A program made the translations under genes and the position numbers. A model generated the notes under the pieces. The model was not told where the DNA came from, ran no database searches, and was given only the letters and a program-made list of their open reading frames with translations. A DNA stretch of 64,000 nt from Theocolax elegans (taxonomy: Eukaryota; Arthropoda; Insecta; Hymenoptera; Cerocephalidae): contig CM047430.1 of NCBI GenBank assembly GCA_026168455.1, positions 9,494,848-9,558,847 of the forward strand, in the 5' to 3' direction. The stretch's first letter is position 1. Every line of letters begins with the position of its first letter. Positions 21,583 to 32,419 of the stretch are shown in pieces.

Positions 21583-23520
21583 ATGAGTTTTATAGTTAAC
21601 AAAAAAAACCTAAGAGTCGATAATTTGGTGAATTGTAGAATTACACAGGAGCGTAGCAGTAATTGTAAGAACTACTTAAAATCTAGTAACATGGTAGAAC
21701 AGGTAGCTACATATAGCGCGTTTAAATTACTAATAGCGATAAAGGGTGATGAATTTAGTAATCCGTTTGAGTGGATATATTTACATTACGTTTTATTTTT
21801 GTTATTTTCTTATCCTAATCATGCGACGTCTAATTTCGTCGAGGAATTTACCGCTATCTGTTAACCACCAATATTTTTTACTGGTTACTCTAGAAAAATT
21901 GTTAATGTCTCTGTCAGGTAATGTAGTGCAGTATTTGAGATTGATTAGTGTATGTGGATTAAATAGAATTTTTTTATTGGAGTGATGTCTCGGAGAGTGA
22001 TATATGATAGGAATATTAAGTGCATTTTGGATGAAGCCATTGTTATCAAAAAATAGGAAATCTTGCGAAAGGAGGTAGCCAGAAATACTTCTGTTTATGC
22101 ATTCGTTATCATAAATTTTACAGAAAGAATTGAGGTACTTGTTATTAATATTATTTAAAGAGGCAAAGTAGTTCCTGGTTAATTGTAATATAAAGGTGTC
22201 TATGCGGGGGATGTTGGCTTTGTTATATATAATTTTGTTACTTATAAAGTGTTTATTTTCGAAATTGCTACATATGTGTAGTGATGCTCTAAGGCAATTA
22301 CGCTCAAATTTTCTAATTTTTTCAATTATGGATGCGCTTGTGTTCCACCAAATAGGAGCAGCATATGTTATTATTAAACGTATTAAAATTTGATAACAAA
22401 TGATTTTTGCTTTGGAACTGAGGGTTTTATTAAAGAATAATCTGGAGTTGGCTTTAAAAAATTTTGTTGCTTTATCTAATTGAATGTATATATGGCTATT
22501 AGTTTTACCGAAATAATTGATATTTATGCCTAAGTATTTAACTAATTTACAATTATTAAATTCAAACTGAGTATTATCAGAATTTAATTTATTACTATTT
22601 AAAAATCGGAGGGGTTTGTGAAATAAGATAGACTCACATTTATCGGGGTTGATTTTAAGGTTCTAATTTAAGTAAGTACTGTTAATTTTGTTGAGAAGAA
22701 TTTCGAGTTTATTTTGGATATTGGAGGGGTCATTGTCAGCTATGAGTAAAAATGTTAAATAATATGGGAGAGTTGACTGTTCCTTGCATTAATCCCTCAA
22801 TTATGTTAAAAGTTAGGTTAGAATGGAGTTTACCGTTCCATGTAATAAATTGTCTGTTTGATGATATGCTCCAGATTAAATGAATAAGATCAAGAGGAAA
22901 TTTGAGCTTATTTAGTATGTACAGCAGTCCGTTTATCCATATGGAGTCAAAGGCCTTCTCAAGATCTATTAAACAGGCTCCTACTACATTATTATTATGT
23001 AAATAAATGTTAATATCATTCAGTAACTTGTGAATTGCATGGGTGGTTGAAAGCTGTTAGCAGAAACCAAATTGATTGTCAGGGATAATGTTGTTTTAGG
23101 AATTATGGTGATTGCGTTGTGGATAGTAACTTCAAATACTTTGCTAAATAAATTATTATTATCAACCTTAATTCTAATAATGGTGTATTCTAATATGCAA
23201 TTTTCTAATGATGATGGTGTGTGAATTATATTGTAATTGATATTATTTTTAATAATAATAGCAGTGCCACCACCTTTTTGGCTTGCATTTCTGTCAGATC
23301 TTATTTTGTGTCTATAATTAAGTTTGGTTTCACATACAAGTATGATATCTAGATTGCTATTTACAATTAGTTGGTAAAAATCATAGCGCTTATTTAACGA
23401 TACAAGAGAATTTACATTTATTGATGCACATTTTAATATATTGCTCGAATAATTGACTATTATGGGAGAGTAGTTGGAACTCGTATTATTCATCGATGTC
23501 AAAAGTTTCATAAATCTATT
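21583..23520 (-). pseudogene. Jockey/CR1-like LINE ORF2, internally deleted
   Basis: Minus strand 23,200-23,511 encodes the start of an APE endonuclease (SINVNSLVSLNKRYDFYQL, then DIILVCETKLN and GGGTAIIIK). Near 23,120 the sequence jumps to RT (ACLIDLEKAFDSIWINGLL at 22,930-22,990, FNIIEGLMQGTVNSPILF near 22,790, then LKYLGIN-type thumb and ICYQILIRLIITYAAPIW near 22,360). The YADD box itself is missing: about 25 codons are lost near 22,750. The C-terminal tail continues to about 21,880 and 3' sequence to about 21,583. Two internal deletions mean it cannot move on its own. Confidence 0.8.
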
Positions 23521-23639
23521 TTTTGTGTATTTGGATTGATAAGTTCAAATAATGAGTCGAATTGAGATTTGGAGCTATTGATTATTTGGGTTTTGAAATC
23601 TTGCAACATATTAGAAAAATTATCATTTTGGTTTGAAAA

Positions 23640-23948
23640 TAGGGAGGCAGCTGGGTTAGAGCCAGCGGACTATGCTTGTCTAGAATTTAGTCGGACTACC
23701 GCGGGAGTGATTTGAATGTTTTGTTTCTTACTTATTAATCTGTTATTGTTTGTCGCTAATGATCTAGGATTAATTATTTTTTCGCTTATTTGGTTCAGAC
23801 GGAAATTATGATTAGTTTTTGAGTTTAATCGTTGTGTATTTTTTATTTGTTTGACGAATTTCATGAAGGGGCACCCTTTATATGAGGCAGGGTGACCAGT
23901 AGATTCGCAGTTAACGCAATAAATAAGATTTTTTCTTTGCCTTTGCTT
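23640..23948 (-). pseudogene. Jockey-like LINE ORF1 C-terminus with zinc knuckle
   Basis: The frame 23,670-23,864 extends upstream into 23,870-23,940, reading CVNCESTGHPASYKGCP, a Jockey-type gag-like knuckle (C..C....H....C with an extended last spacing), followed by MKFVKQIKNTQRLN. Jockey ORF1 proteins bind element RNA. The N-terminal part is missing because repeat S begins at about 23,950. It lies directly upstream of ORF2, the normal LINE gene order. Confidence 0.7.
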
Positions 23949-23949
23949 A

Positions 23950-24335
23950 ATAGAATTAATTTATTTTAAATTAATTATGTATTTATCTCCTTTTACCTAA
24001 TAATTTTAATATCTATAATTTATTTTATTACTTAATCTATTTCTAAATATTTTTAAATATAATGTAAAATTTAACTATATACATTTTATATTTCCATAAA
24101 TCTTATAAATTATTAACTTTGCTATTTCTTATCGTATTGACTTCATATTTTTGACAAAAGTAGCAAAAAACATAAAAATTTCAATAAAATTATAAATTAT
24201 ATTAATATTGATTATTTAATTCTTTAAATAAATTAATTTAAATAATTAAAAAAAAAATACAGAGAGTTGGATTTGAACCCTGATCTCTCGGTCCGAACGC
24301 TAACGCTCTACCGCTTGAGCCATAGTTCAATGCGA
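23950..24335 (-). mobile_element. AT-rich SINE-like repeat S, copy with complete tRNA-like head
   Basis: The minus strand starts with a tRNA-like head at 24,268-24,328: A-box region TGGCTCAAGCGGTAGAGCG and B-box GGTTCAAATCC with normal spacing. A 5' acceptor stem that pairs with the 3' side is not seen, so it is not a functional tRNA. Some 300 bases of AT-rich body follow, ending near 23,950. Together with 20,880-21,310 it brackets the Jockey-like LINE in the same orientation. Confidence 0.55.
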
Positions 24336-24390
24336 CTGGATACTGACTATATGTCTACGTAGGCCCGTCACAGTATAGATAAGTACTTAC

Positions 24391-25638
24391 AAGTTGGTTG
24401 AATAATTCTCTTACTTTGTTCCTTGAATCTCTATTAAAACTATCAAAATTTTCAACTTCATTTATAGGAAATGTGTATACACAAACTTTTTAGAAATCAT
24501 GAAAAGTAATAACGTTGACTGCTTCAGCTGATTTTTTGGTGACCATAATGGTTTCGAGTTCTGATATCTGTGTTTGCAAATTAATAGTTTTTCCATTTAT
24601 GGTTTTGAATTCATTTTTGACATTTTTAATTATTTCATTTTTTATATCTAAAATTAATAAATTATGGTTAAATCGAAATTAACAATATAATTAATGATAT
24701 TACTATATTATTAAATCTTTGAAAATATAAAACATACCTATTATATACTTTTTAGCACAAACATCGCCAGTAATATCTACAACTGAGTTAATTCCATCAA
24801 AATCACTGTTTGACAGATACTATTACTATTCATAGGGTTATGTTCCTTATAGGGAGTAGTAGTAAGAATGTTTGTAAATTCAACCTGTTTGCCTAAATAA
24901 TAATACTTATTTACTTTGTAGTAATTAGTTTCGCGCACGGAGTGTGCAAAGCACTTTGCTTCGGGCACGCAGTATGCGAATCGCTTTGGTTCATTCACGG
25001 TTTCATTTAATCATATGTGTTTCGCTCATATCGTGTTAAAAATATCATACGATACGAGTGTGCTCAGACGATACAAGAACTCGTCTTTTTGCGACCCTCG
25101 CTTCGCTCGGGTAGCAAATGCGACTCGGACGTGAGTCGCCTGCTTCGCACACTTGTATCGTAATATACTATTATTTGACTCGGTAGGAGTAACTTTTTTT
25201 TTATCCTTAGATTCTTTCGTAAGTTTGTTATTACCTTTTTTATTATACGTATCCAAGATAGATACTGCGTCTGTATATGTATCTAAAAATATGTATATAT
25301 GAATATATATAGAATGTAATTTAACGTTTTACATAATCAAATAGTTAAATATATATGTAATCAAAACATACCACCAAAATCCAATGCATCACATTCATAA
25401 AATTTCCAGTCTTGTGGTATTGGAAATATTTTTATTTGTATCAAGCTCTTTAAAAATTGTAAATCATCCTCATTGTATGGTGAAGACATATATCTTACAT
25501 AATATTGAGGAATGTGTTCATTGTATGAAATATCGTCTTTAGGTACAATGAGATATTGTTTGTCCAACTCGCTACCATCATCTAGTGCAACCTGAACAAT
25601 TCTAAATTGTATAGAGCAATATAGTTATCGTCACTCAT
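24391..25638 (-). pseudogene. Decayed spliced gene resembling DUF4806-type proteins
   Basis: Three exons are visible by splice sites. Exon A, 25,638 to 25,372, starts ATGAGTGACGAT after a ttcag acceptor and contains VALDDGSELDKQYLIVPK and FPIPQDWKFYECDALDFG, ending at a GTATGT donor. Exon B begins at 25,282 (tttttag acceptor) and joins in phase to read DTYTDAVSILDTYNKK; it runs, with an inserted palindrome, to a GTATGT donor at 24,738. Exon C, 24,647-24,391, reads KTINLQTQISELETIMVTK and FPINEVENFDSFNRDSRNK, ending GTAAGT. The order (valine-rich start, W..Y.c..L..g.tY.dA, then FPi...e.fd.f) resembles insect DUF4806 proteins, function unknown. A frameshift near the start and stops in exons B and C mark a pseudogene; repeat S cuts off the 3' end. 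Confidence 0.55.
25028..25165. repeat. Short palindromic insertion P3 in exon B
   Basis: Arms gatacgagtgtgc (about 25,036) and gcacacttgtatc (about 25,146) enclose inner pairs around cgaccctcgcttcgctcggg. The reverse complement of the apex reads ACCCGAGCGAAGCGAGGGT, almost the same as the apex of P1 at 8,915-8,935. It sits in a minus-strand exon, as P1 sits in minus-strand gag. A second, looser palindromic patch (gcgcacggagtgtgc, ttcgggcacgc) lies at 24,925-24,990. Confidence 0.7.
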
Positions 25639-25639
25639 C

Positions 25640-26120
25640 TGAAACATAACTCAACAAAAATTTATGTAATTAATTAATTATGTAATGATAGTACACTAAT
25701 TTTAAATTTTGCTAAATAAAATAAAAAAAATTTTTTATTCAAGTTTTAATGCACAAACATCTAAGAACGTTTCAAAAAAATTTGAATAATTGCTTATACA
25801 TTAATGTATATAAATGCGTTAGAAAATAATACTTTTTTTATAGTATAAGAAAAATTCTAATACCTTTTTAGTCCAATAAATGCAACTGCTTAAATGATTT
25901 TTTATCCAATGCACGTTGCATAAAGAATAAGTAAAATAAATAAGACGCTAATCAATTATTAAAATATCGCGTTAGTGATATTTTGAAAATACTATATTTT
26001 TATAATACTATAATATACGACCAGTCGTGCATGCGCAGTTTCTTCTTTTCCGTTTGCGTAGTAACACTAGTCAGTCATGCTTCGTATTAACTGTGTAAGT
26101 TCTTTAACCTCTCAAGCTGA
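25640..26120. other. AT-rich gap; possible promoter of the decayed gene
   Basis: No gene. At 26,025-26,050 the phrase gtgcatgcgcag resembles an NRF1/ewg-type core promoter site, next to tttccgtttgcg. It could be the 5' region of the minus-strand decayed gene or of an insertion. Inference only. Confidence 0.3.
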
Positions 26121-26744
26121 TTGAGTCTGTTTTATTTATACATTTTAATTACTGAAAAACATGCTGCCACAGCTTCATCGGCTGTTCAAGAGAGCGGAAG
26201 TGAGCTCAATCGAACACATGCTGAACCTCGCCAAGGAAGCGAAGCAGACGATAGAAGGCGAGAAACTATATCGTCCGCGACCTACGGAGGAAGGATCCCT
26301 GCTTCACGAAATGAGCCGAAGCGGGAAAAAGGTTCGCCGAAGGCTAAGGTAGCGGGCGCTGAGGTAACCTCAGCCAAACCAAACGAGCCTGACGTCGTCG
26401 ACTGCATCGCCAAGCTGCTGAAGAATGCGCTGCGGCTCATCGTCTCCCAATTGTCGTCGACGACTCGACAGTCCCGTAGGAGAAGCCCAAGTTCCGGCTC
26501 TCCAAAGAAAGGCTTGCCGGTCAACCGATCTTTGAAGAGTAGGAGATTTGGCAGACCTAATGTCCCGAGCAAGAGCTCTGGACACAGGCAGGAAAAGAAG
26601 AGTGCTAGTACATCGAGGGAAATAGGGAAGGAACAGCCGAAGAACCGAATGGGCTCGACTTTCAATCCGACTAAGCCTGTTACCAGCGGTGGCTGCGGGA
26701 AAATTGGCTATTCCCGCAGGTACTGTCCTGACCCACGAGCTTGA
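26121..26744 (+). pseudogene. Gypsy-like gag C-terminus, degenerate zinc knuckle
   Basis: 207 aa frame, Ser/Arg/Lys-rich linker (GSPKKGLPVNRSLKSRRFGR) ending in GGCGKIGYSRRYCPDP. This is a CCHC-like knuckle with the first Cys and the His lost (C.GKIGY....C). GC content rises sharply here compared with both flanks. The capsid part is missing. It precedes pol in the expected order. Confidence 0.5.
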
Positions 26745-26979
26745 GTCCCCGCTGTCTCAGGTGAGTTCGGGACAGACACGCTCCGACCGAAAGGACGGTC
26801 TAGAAAGGAGCAAAAATGGGCCTTAAAAGGAGGAACGGTCCCAAAGAGCCAGCAGGCCAACCTCATCTTATAAACCAGAGGATGAGAGTCATTAGTGGCT
26901 TCTCGTGGAGATTGAGGGCTTTCGTATAAGAGCGTTATACAACCCCGGAGCCTCCACAACCATGATGAGACCCAGCAGT

Positions 26980-27220
26980 CTGCAAATTGCCGTAGTTACC
27001 AACCGCTAAACGGTCACGTAATTTTACCTTTCACTGTCGGAAATGAGACACGTGAAATAAGAGTAGCGATCATACCAAACCTTGACGCCACATGCTACGT
27101 AGGAGTAAACTTCCTACGAGCATTCAGAGCCAAATTGGATCCGGATAGCGACCGCCTGTTCCTCAAGGACAGCAAGCAGCAGTTCCACCTTGAATTGCTG
27201 GTATAGGAGGTATGGCCACC
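26980..27220 (+). pseudogene. Gypsy-like protease region remnant
   Basis: Between gag and RT, 27,030-27,200 reads in pieces: a beta-rich segment ending ATCYVGVNFLRAFRAKLDPD, followed by SDRLFLKDSKQQFHLELL. The pattern (lGvnFLr.f.A.ld) matches the flap-distal end of gypsy proteases. The DTG active site was not found with confidence. Confidence 0.45.
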
Positions 27221-27390
27221 CTCTCGTCCGCTGGGATAGCGGACGCAACCGAGGCAAAAAGGGAAGAGCTGCGGGCGCTAGTAAGCAAAGTGCTGTCTAA
27301 TACTTCTCCCAAAATAGGGCGAACCCAACTCATCGAGCACTCGATTGACGTGGGATCAGCTCGCCCGGATCGGAGAAGATCCAGGAGAAG

Positions 27391-28057
27391 ATGCACCGCC
27401 AGGTTCGAGAGATGCTAGATTTAGAGATCAGCGGTTGGTCAAGCCCCGTGGTGATGGTACGCAAGGAGAACGGATCACGTCGGTTTTGCATTGACTTTAG
27501 GAAAGTCAATACGCTAACGAAACCAGACGCTTATCCCCTCCCGTTCATGCAGGATGTTTTGCGCAAGCTGAAGAGATGTCGGTACATTAGTACTCTGGAC
27601 ATGAACTCAGCGTACCATCGAATATCTCTCCAGGAATCTCCAGGAATCGCGTCCTTATACGGCTTTCACAGTCCCGGGGATGGGACTGTATCAGTTTAAG
27701 CGGATGCTATACGGATTGGCATACGCTGGCGCGACCTTCCAACGTATGATTGACCAAGTTGCTGGTCCTGATCTCGAGCACAGTACCTTTTTTTACCTCA
27801 ATGGCATTATTACAGTCACCGAAACATTTGAAGGGCACAAGAAATATCTCGAGATGGTGCTGAAAAGACTTACCGAAGCTAACTTGACAGTAAATAAAGA
27901 CAAGTGTGTCTTTTGTCAGGATGAGGTGAGATATCTTGGCGTGCTGGTCAACAGGGATGGAATTCGTCCCGACCCAGCCAAGACAGAGCCTATAAGGGTT
28001 TATCCGGCTCCCAAGAACCTCAAACAGCTTCGACGATTCCTTGGCATGGCGTCGTAG
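27391..28057 (+). pseudogene. Gypsy-like reverse transcriptase, catalytically dead
   Basis: Two frames cover the RT. 27,391-27,699 holds MLDLEISGWSSPVVMVRKE and FCIDFRKVNTLTKPDAYPLP, then LDMNSAYHRISL. 27,680-28,057 continues with GLYQFKRMLYGLAYAGATFQ, and the catalytic box is YLNGIIT where YLDDIIV is expected, so both Asp residues are lost. It ends in the RRFLGMAS connection. A small internal duplication of caggaatctc near 27,633 accompanies the frameshift. Decay is beyond expression. Confidence 0.85.
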
Positions 28058-28686
28058 TATCGGCGTTTTATGCCAGATTACGCCACGATTGCCGAGCCGC
28101 TTACCCGTCTCACGAAGAAGAACGAAGATTACGAGAGGTTAGATGAACAGGAGCAAGCCTTCCAGCAGCTGAAGGCCCTGATCATGACTGCTCCAGTTCC
28201 TCAACGTCCCAGTGCAGATGGACTGTTTAGCCTGCACACGGATGCGAGTGATATCGGCATAGGAGCCAAGCTCGTTCAGTCATTGAGTTTGCCAGTCGCA
28301 TTCTCACAGCACTCGAGAAGAATTATAGCGTTACGGAGAGGGAATGCTTAGCCGTGGTCTGGGCTATTAATAAGTTCAGACCGTATATCGAAGGGTACCA
28401 CTTCAAAGTGATAACGGATCACAGTAGTCGTCGCTGGTTGTGTAATATGAGAAATCCAACCAGCCGACTAGCGAGATGGGCTCTAGAGCTTCAAGCTCAT
28501 GACTTTTTCGTCGATCACAGAATAGGAGCTTTGCATCACGCTCCCGATGCCCTAAGTTGCATGTATGAAGACGACGAGCCTACAGTAGCAGCAATGTCGT
28601 GGGCTCAAACTACTGAAGATCCTTGGTACCTAGACTGGATCAAGAACGTTTCCGCAGACCTCGTGATTTCCCCGACTGGAAACTAG
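28058..28686 (+). pseudogene. Gypsy-like RNase H, split frame
   Basis: 28,070-28,351 covers the connection and the first RNase H strand (LHTDASDIGIGAKLVQ), with the expected TDAS Asp. 28,354-28,686 continues in another frame: AINKFRPYIEGYHFKVITDH, then RWALELQAHDF and HHAPDALSC. A stop at about 28,057 separates it from RT. The RNase H Glu region near ERECLA is readable only across the frame shift. Confidence 0.8.
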
Positions 28687-28733
28687 TCGGAGGAAATCTA
28701 TACATCTATCGCCCCGACAAATAATTAGAGGAA

Positions 28734-29200
28734 GTGATGGATGACGAGCAAGCATGGAAGCTGGTCCTAACCGTAGAGAATCGTCACTCTATTCTGAGGG
28801 AGTCTCACGATGACCCCCCAGCTGGCCATCACGGAAGAGAAAAGACATTCCCCCGCATGGCCCAAAACTATTATTGGCCACGGTTCTACGCAGAATTTGC
28901 GGATTACGTCAGGCAATGTCAAGTGTGCCAGCTATGTAAGGTCGAGCAACGTGCTCCGTCAGGGTTATTGGGTCACCGTCAATCGGACAGACCATGGCAG
29001 GTGGTAGCAGGAGATATCACCGACCCGCTTCCACGCTCTAGCCGAGGATACGAATACATCCTAGTATTCCAGAATTTATTTACGTGCTGGATTGAAGCAA
29101 TCCGAATAAGAAAAGTTAACGCAAAGACAATTGTCCGCGAGTTTTCCGAATGAGTGATTAACCGGTTCGGCATCCCACACCCAGGCTATGCTGAACTATG
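28734..29200 (+). pseudogene. Gypsy-like integrase, truncated core
   Basis: 139 aa. HHCC zinc domain: HDDPPAGHHGREKTFPRMAQ, then CQVCQLCK. The core begins with VVAGDITDPLPRSSRGYEY (first Asp) and ends at IVREFSE before a stop. Beyond it VINRFGIPHPG is readable, then the sequence jumps near 29,190; the second Asp and the Glu are absent. An internal deletion removed most of the catalytic core. Confidence 0.8.
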
Positions 29201-29880
29201 GTCGCCAACCCGAGGCGCCTAGTACAGGCCGTCGAGAGTAAGACCGGCTGGCCCAACAACAGTTTGAATTCCGTCGACTGCAGGATTACAACGACAAAAT
29301 CAAACAGTTGCGAAGACTGCACGAGAACGCAAATCATCAGTCGGCTGCCAGTAAAGCCCGCCAAGCCGAAATCTTCAACTCACGACGAAGACCAGCGGAA
29401 TTCGAGGTAGGGATCTGGTGTAGAAACACAACCGGATCCTCTCGTCCAGCTCACAAGGTATCTCGTCTAAGCTTGCTCCGAAATACACAGTGCCATATCT
29501 GATCGTCAGTAGAAAAGGTATGAATACGTATGTCATACATGATGATCAAGGGGACCAGAATTATTTCATATAGAGCATCTGAAGAGATACGTCCCCGAAA
29601 ATGATGCTGAATCAATCGATGAAGAGCAACCTGCAAGATCTCAATCGTCGAGGGACCAGCAGGTAAAATGCGACCCACCTGTAGCGAGCGAGACCTCCAC
29701 TGTGAAGGAGTATAATGCGAGCGAGTCCCCTGACGAAGGGACTCGGTGTAAACCGTTGGCAATTCTAGTTGGCAATTTTGGGCATAGGGCCCAACACACA
29801 ATATTTAAGTCAAACGAGGTGTTTGACCTTGCTAACGGCATTGCACGGGAATCAAAGTAATTTCCGGACGCATCGTGGGA
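29201..29880 (+). pseudogene. Gypsy-like integrase C-terminal remnant and 3' end
   Basis: Frame fragments such as NSLNSVDCRITTTKSNSC and the neighbouring-frame IFNSRRRPAEFEVGIWCRNT (GD.VW-like) mark the integrase C-terminal domain, then YVIHDDQGD near 29,540. Continuity is lost by several frameshifts. GC-rich composition ends at about 29,880, taken as the element edge. No LTR was recognised on either side. Confidence 0.5.
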
Positions 29881-30249
29881 CTGTAATAATTTTAGTCTTA
29901 GATAAGTTAAATTTCACTTACAATTAACAAAATAAGTTTATTTATTTCTTATATAAGTTTAATTATTTTGTGTATATTCTTGTGTTTCAGATTAAAATTT
30001 ATGATTTGAATAATTCACGGTTATAATCTGCAAGCATTGTCTAAAAATTAAGATGTGCTTTGATATGTGTAAAAATTTCATATTTCAAATAGAAAAATAT
30101 GCTTACTATATAAGTATGATAGAAGCTAACTTACAGTGAATATAGTGTGTGGAGTCAAAATGCGATAAATAAAATTTGTCTAAAAAAATAAATGTTTTTT
30201 GTTATGTACAATTATTTTGAATGTTATAAACGTTTTGAATATTTATGTC
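29881..30249. other. AT-rich spacer, nothing recognised
   Basis: Very AT-rich, no frame or repeat seen. It separates the GC-richer gypsy remnant from the transposase remnant. Confidence 0.5.
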
Positions 30250-31465
30250 AAGTGCTTACCATAAATGGGTGTATGTATTATTGCATTGAAGACTTGTTAT
30301 TTTCACAAGTGTAATAAAGTAGTTACATACATTTCTTGTTCATCGTTTTCAAATTCATATACTTTGAAAAACATCATTTTTTATTTTATTTCTGATAATT
30401 TATATTGGATTTCGTTTTCATTATTTAGTTTAACTTTGAATATATTTAAAGCAGTTGATGTTGAAGGAAATGTAAAAGCAGGTTCAATAATATCCTATCT
30501 TCTGCCAATAACATAAACATTTTGAAGACTTTTTTTTGAGTTACAGGCAATAAACTTTTTTTCAAAACTTGTATAATTTCATTGTTTTATAAAACAGTAT
30601 TGTTTGGATTTTTTTAAGTTATTTCACTGTCAAAATATTGAATTTTATGAACGTCTTTAATATTGTCTTTTATTTTAAATTTTAAAACTTTTGTGTTTTT
30701 TCTTTTCTGAGGTTTTGATGGCTCAATCATAGACTTCTCTTCGTTGAAATTCTGATGTAATGTTACTTGACAAATTAACGAGTCCTTGTGAAATCTTCAA
30801 GATTTAATTCCGATTTAAAATACCCTTAGTTGTATTAAGCCAATAATCTGTAAGGAGTTTTTTCATCACTCCAAGGCACAGTAAGTGCATATAATCTAAA
30901 GAAAACTGAGTTATCATGTTAATGAGTGGATGTATCATAGTTAATGGTGACGTGTAATTATGATGTTTTGCATTATCTTTCGTTCTAAAAGAAATATCAT
31001 TTCTTGCAGGGCAATCTATTTAAGGATATACTGTACGGTTATCAATTCTACATCTTTTCACTGTACATCTTACACATGCATAGTATCCTGTGTGTCCTTT
31101 AATAGCTTTTAAAAATGAACGAGCAGGTCTATCACAAATAGAACATATAATTATAATTTGCATTTGTTTTTCAGCAATTATGATTCCATTTTGTAGTAAA
31201 TCATTTAACTCTGTAATAAATTCATTTAGGTATTGTTCAACAGAATTTGGTTTACCACTACTACATTACACTGCTATAATAAATGGGTTATATACGCCTG
31301 TCTCTACAAATATTTTTCCTAAAATTGGCCAAAACTCTTTGGTGCTAGAATGCAATAATGGTAAACCATCAACGTTAAATTGGAAATGTATGCAATTCTC
31401 TGGATCTAAATCTACATTGACTATCTTTTTTATTTCGACGCCTCCTATCCATATAATTCTAACTC
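30250..31465 (-). pseudogene. Decayed transposase, middle and C-terminal part (tnp2-like)
   Basis: Reading the minus strand downward: KIVNVDLDPENCIHFQFNVD, SSTKEFWPILGKIF, YLNEFITELNDLLQNGIIIA, ICDRPARSFLKAIKGHTGYY, ARNDISFRTK, then PLINMITQFSLDYMHLLCLG and VMKKLLTDYW. This order matches a transposase-like family common in insects (NIDGLPLF..S....WPILG ... HYHLCLGVMKKL); I link it loosely to plant tnp2/EnSpm transposases. Many stops from 30,250 to 30,800. Its N-terminus is displaced to 47,340-47,748. Confidence 0.65.
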
Positions 31466-31918
31466 CAGCGCCAAAGCAATAAGATTCTATTTTAAAATTC
31501 GATGCAACATAATTCCATTTCAGATTTGCAAGCAATATAATTCTAACTCGAATATTTGTGCAACAAAATGCCAACACGGCACTTGCGAGCAACATAATTC
31601 TAACTCGACCCTCGATGCAATAAGATGCCAATTTGTTCATACAACAATAAAATTCCTATTCGTGTGTGCGAGCTATAAGATTCCAACTTAAGCTTCGGAA
31701 CAATAAAATGCCAAGTCAAGAAAGAAAAATTAACTGAATGGCTATTTGCGCTCCTTTTGCTATGGTTGCATGGTCCGGATGTTTCGATCTGTATTGATCA
31801 ATATCTAATTTTATTTTAACAACTATTATCGGTATGCAGTATACTCAAATTATTTCAATTTTCTATTTTTCTTCATTTCTAAATAAATTTTAATTAAAAA
31901 GCTATTAACGAATAAATA
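31370..31918 (+). repeat. Inverted arm A (partner of arm B at 46,333-47,315)
   Basis: From 31,370 (aaccatcaacgttaaattgg) to about 31,918 (attaacgaataaat) it is the reverse complement of arm B at very high identity. It differs by a 38-bp segment present here (31,751-31,788, atttgcgctcc..) and by the SINE present only in arm B. The outer end contains about 100 bp of the transposase frame. The site aataaaattcctattcg (about 31,645) is the empty target of the arm B SINE. Confidence 0.85.
31450..31735. repeat. Degenerate 28-bp tandem array, about ten units
   Basis: Units begin roughly with aattctaactcg and end with gcaacata or variants, lengths 27-29: for example aattctaactcgaat..gcaacaa, aatgccaacacgg..gcaacat, aattctaactcgacc..gcaata, aaattcctattcg..gctata. 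The same array occurs inverted in arm B. On the minus strand each unit spells a weak nine-residue pattern like VRIILLAN, so one frame stays open by chance or design. Confidence 0.75.
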
Positions 31919-32419
31919 TCATTTCAAGCATATTCCAATATAGACGTTTTTACTAATAAACTCAAAGTTTCATCAATTTGTTAAAGTGTTCGACGTATTA
32001 ATCTATATTTAATAATTTTGCCTGTTAATTTATAACTAGCATTGGATATAATGACGATTAGTTAGTCGTAAAGAAAAAAAATTTAAGTCCTATTCTTGCC
32101 TAACATGATAATTTAGTACTATTTCACAACTCTATGGCGTAATAATAATGGTAACGAAACGTCATAGTCATCAAGTATAATATATATAATTTTAATATAT
32201 ATATTATACTTGATTAAACATATTTTTTCCCTTTTCTTGATTTTTAATAAAAATTAAATAAATGTTCGTCCACCTTTTTAATCATAGATTTATTAAAGGT
32301 GATATAAAGCGACGTTTGGCTCAATCGATGTGTTTTTGAAGCCGTCATAAGATGTATTTATTCGAAATTTGGAGTGTGTAAATTGTTTGAAAATATGTTA
32401 ACGCTATTAAAATGGAACT
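31919..32419. other. AT-rich spacer with a 19-bp-arm hairpin
   Basis: No gene. At 32,170-32,214 the phrase atcaagtataatatatata and its complement form a perfect hairpin with a 7-base loop. Otherwise unique AT-rich sequence between arm A and the inverted end at 32,420. Confidence 0.6.

Noticed and set aside
21583..21985. Plus-strand frames over the Jockey-like LINE 3' part
   Set aside because: They are antisense to readable ORF2 or its 3' tail and have no recognisable content.
24268..24328. tRNA gene on the minus strand
   Set aside because: A- and B-boxes are present but the acceptor stem does not pair, and the unit continues into a repeat body.
26282..27396. Minus-strand frames over the plus-strand gypsy remnant
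   Set aside because: Shadows of GC-rich gag/pol sequence.
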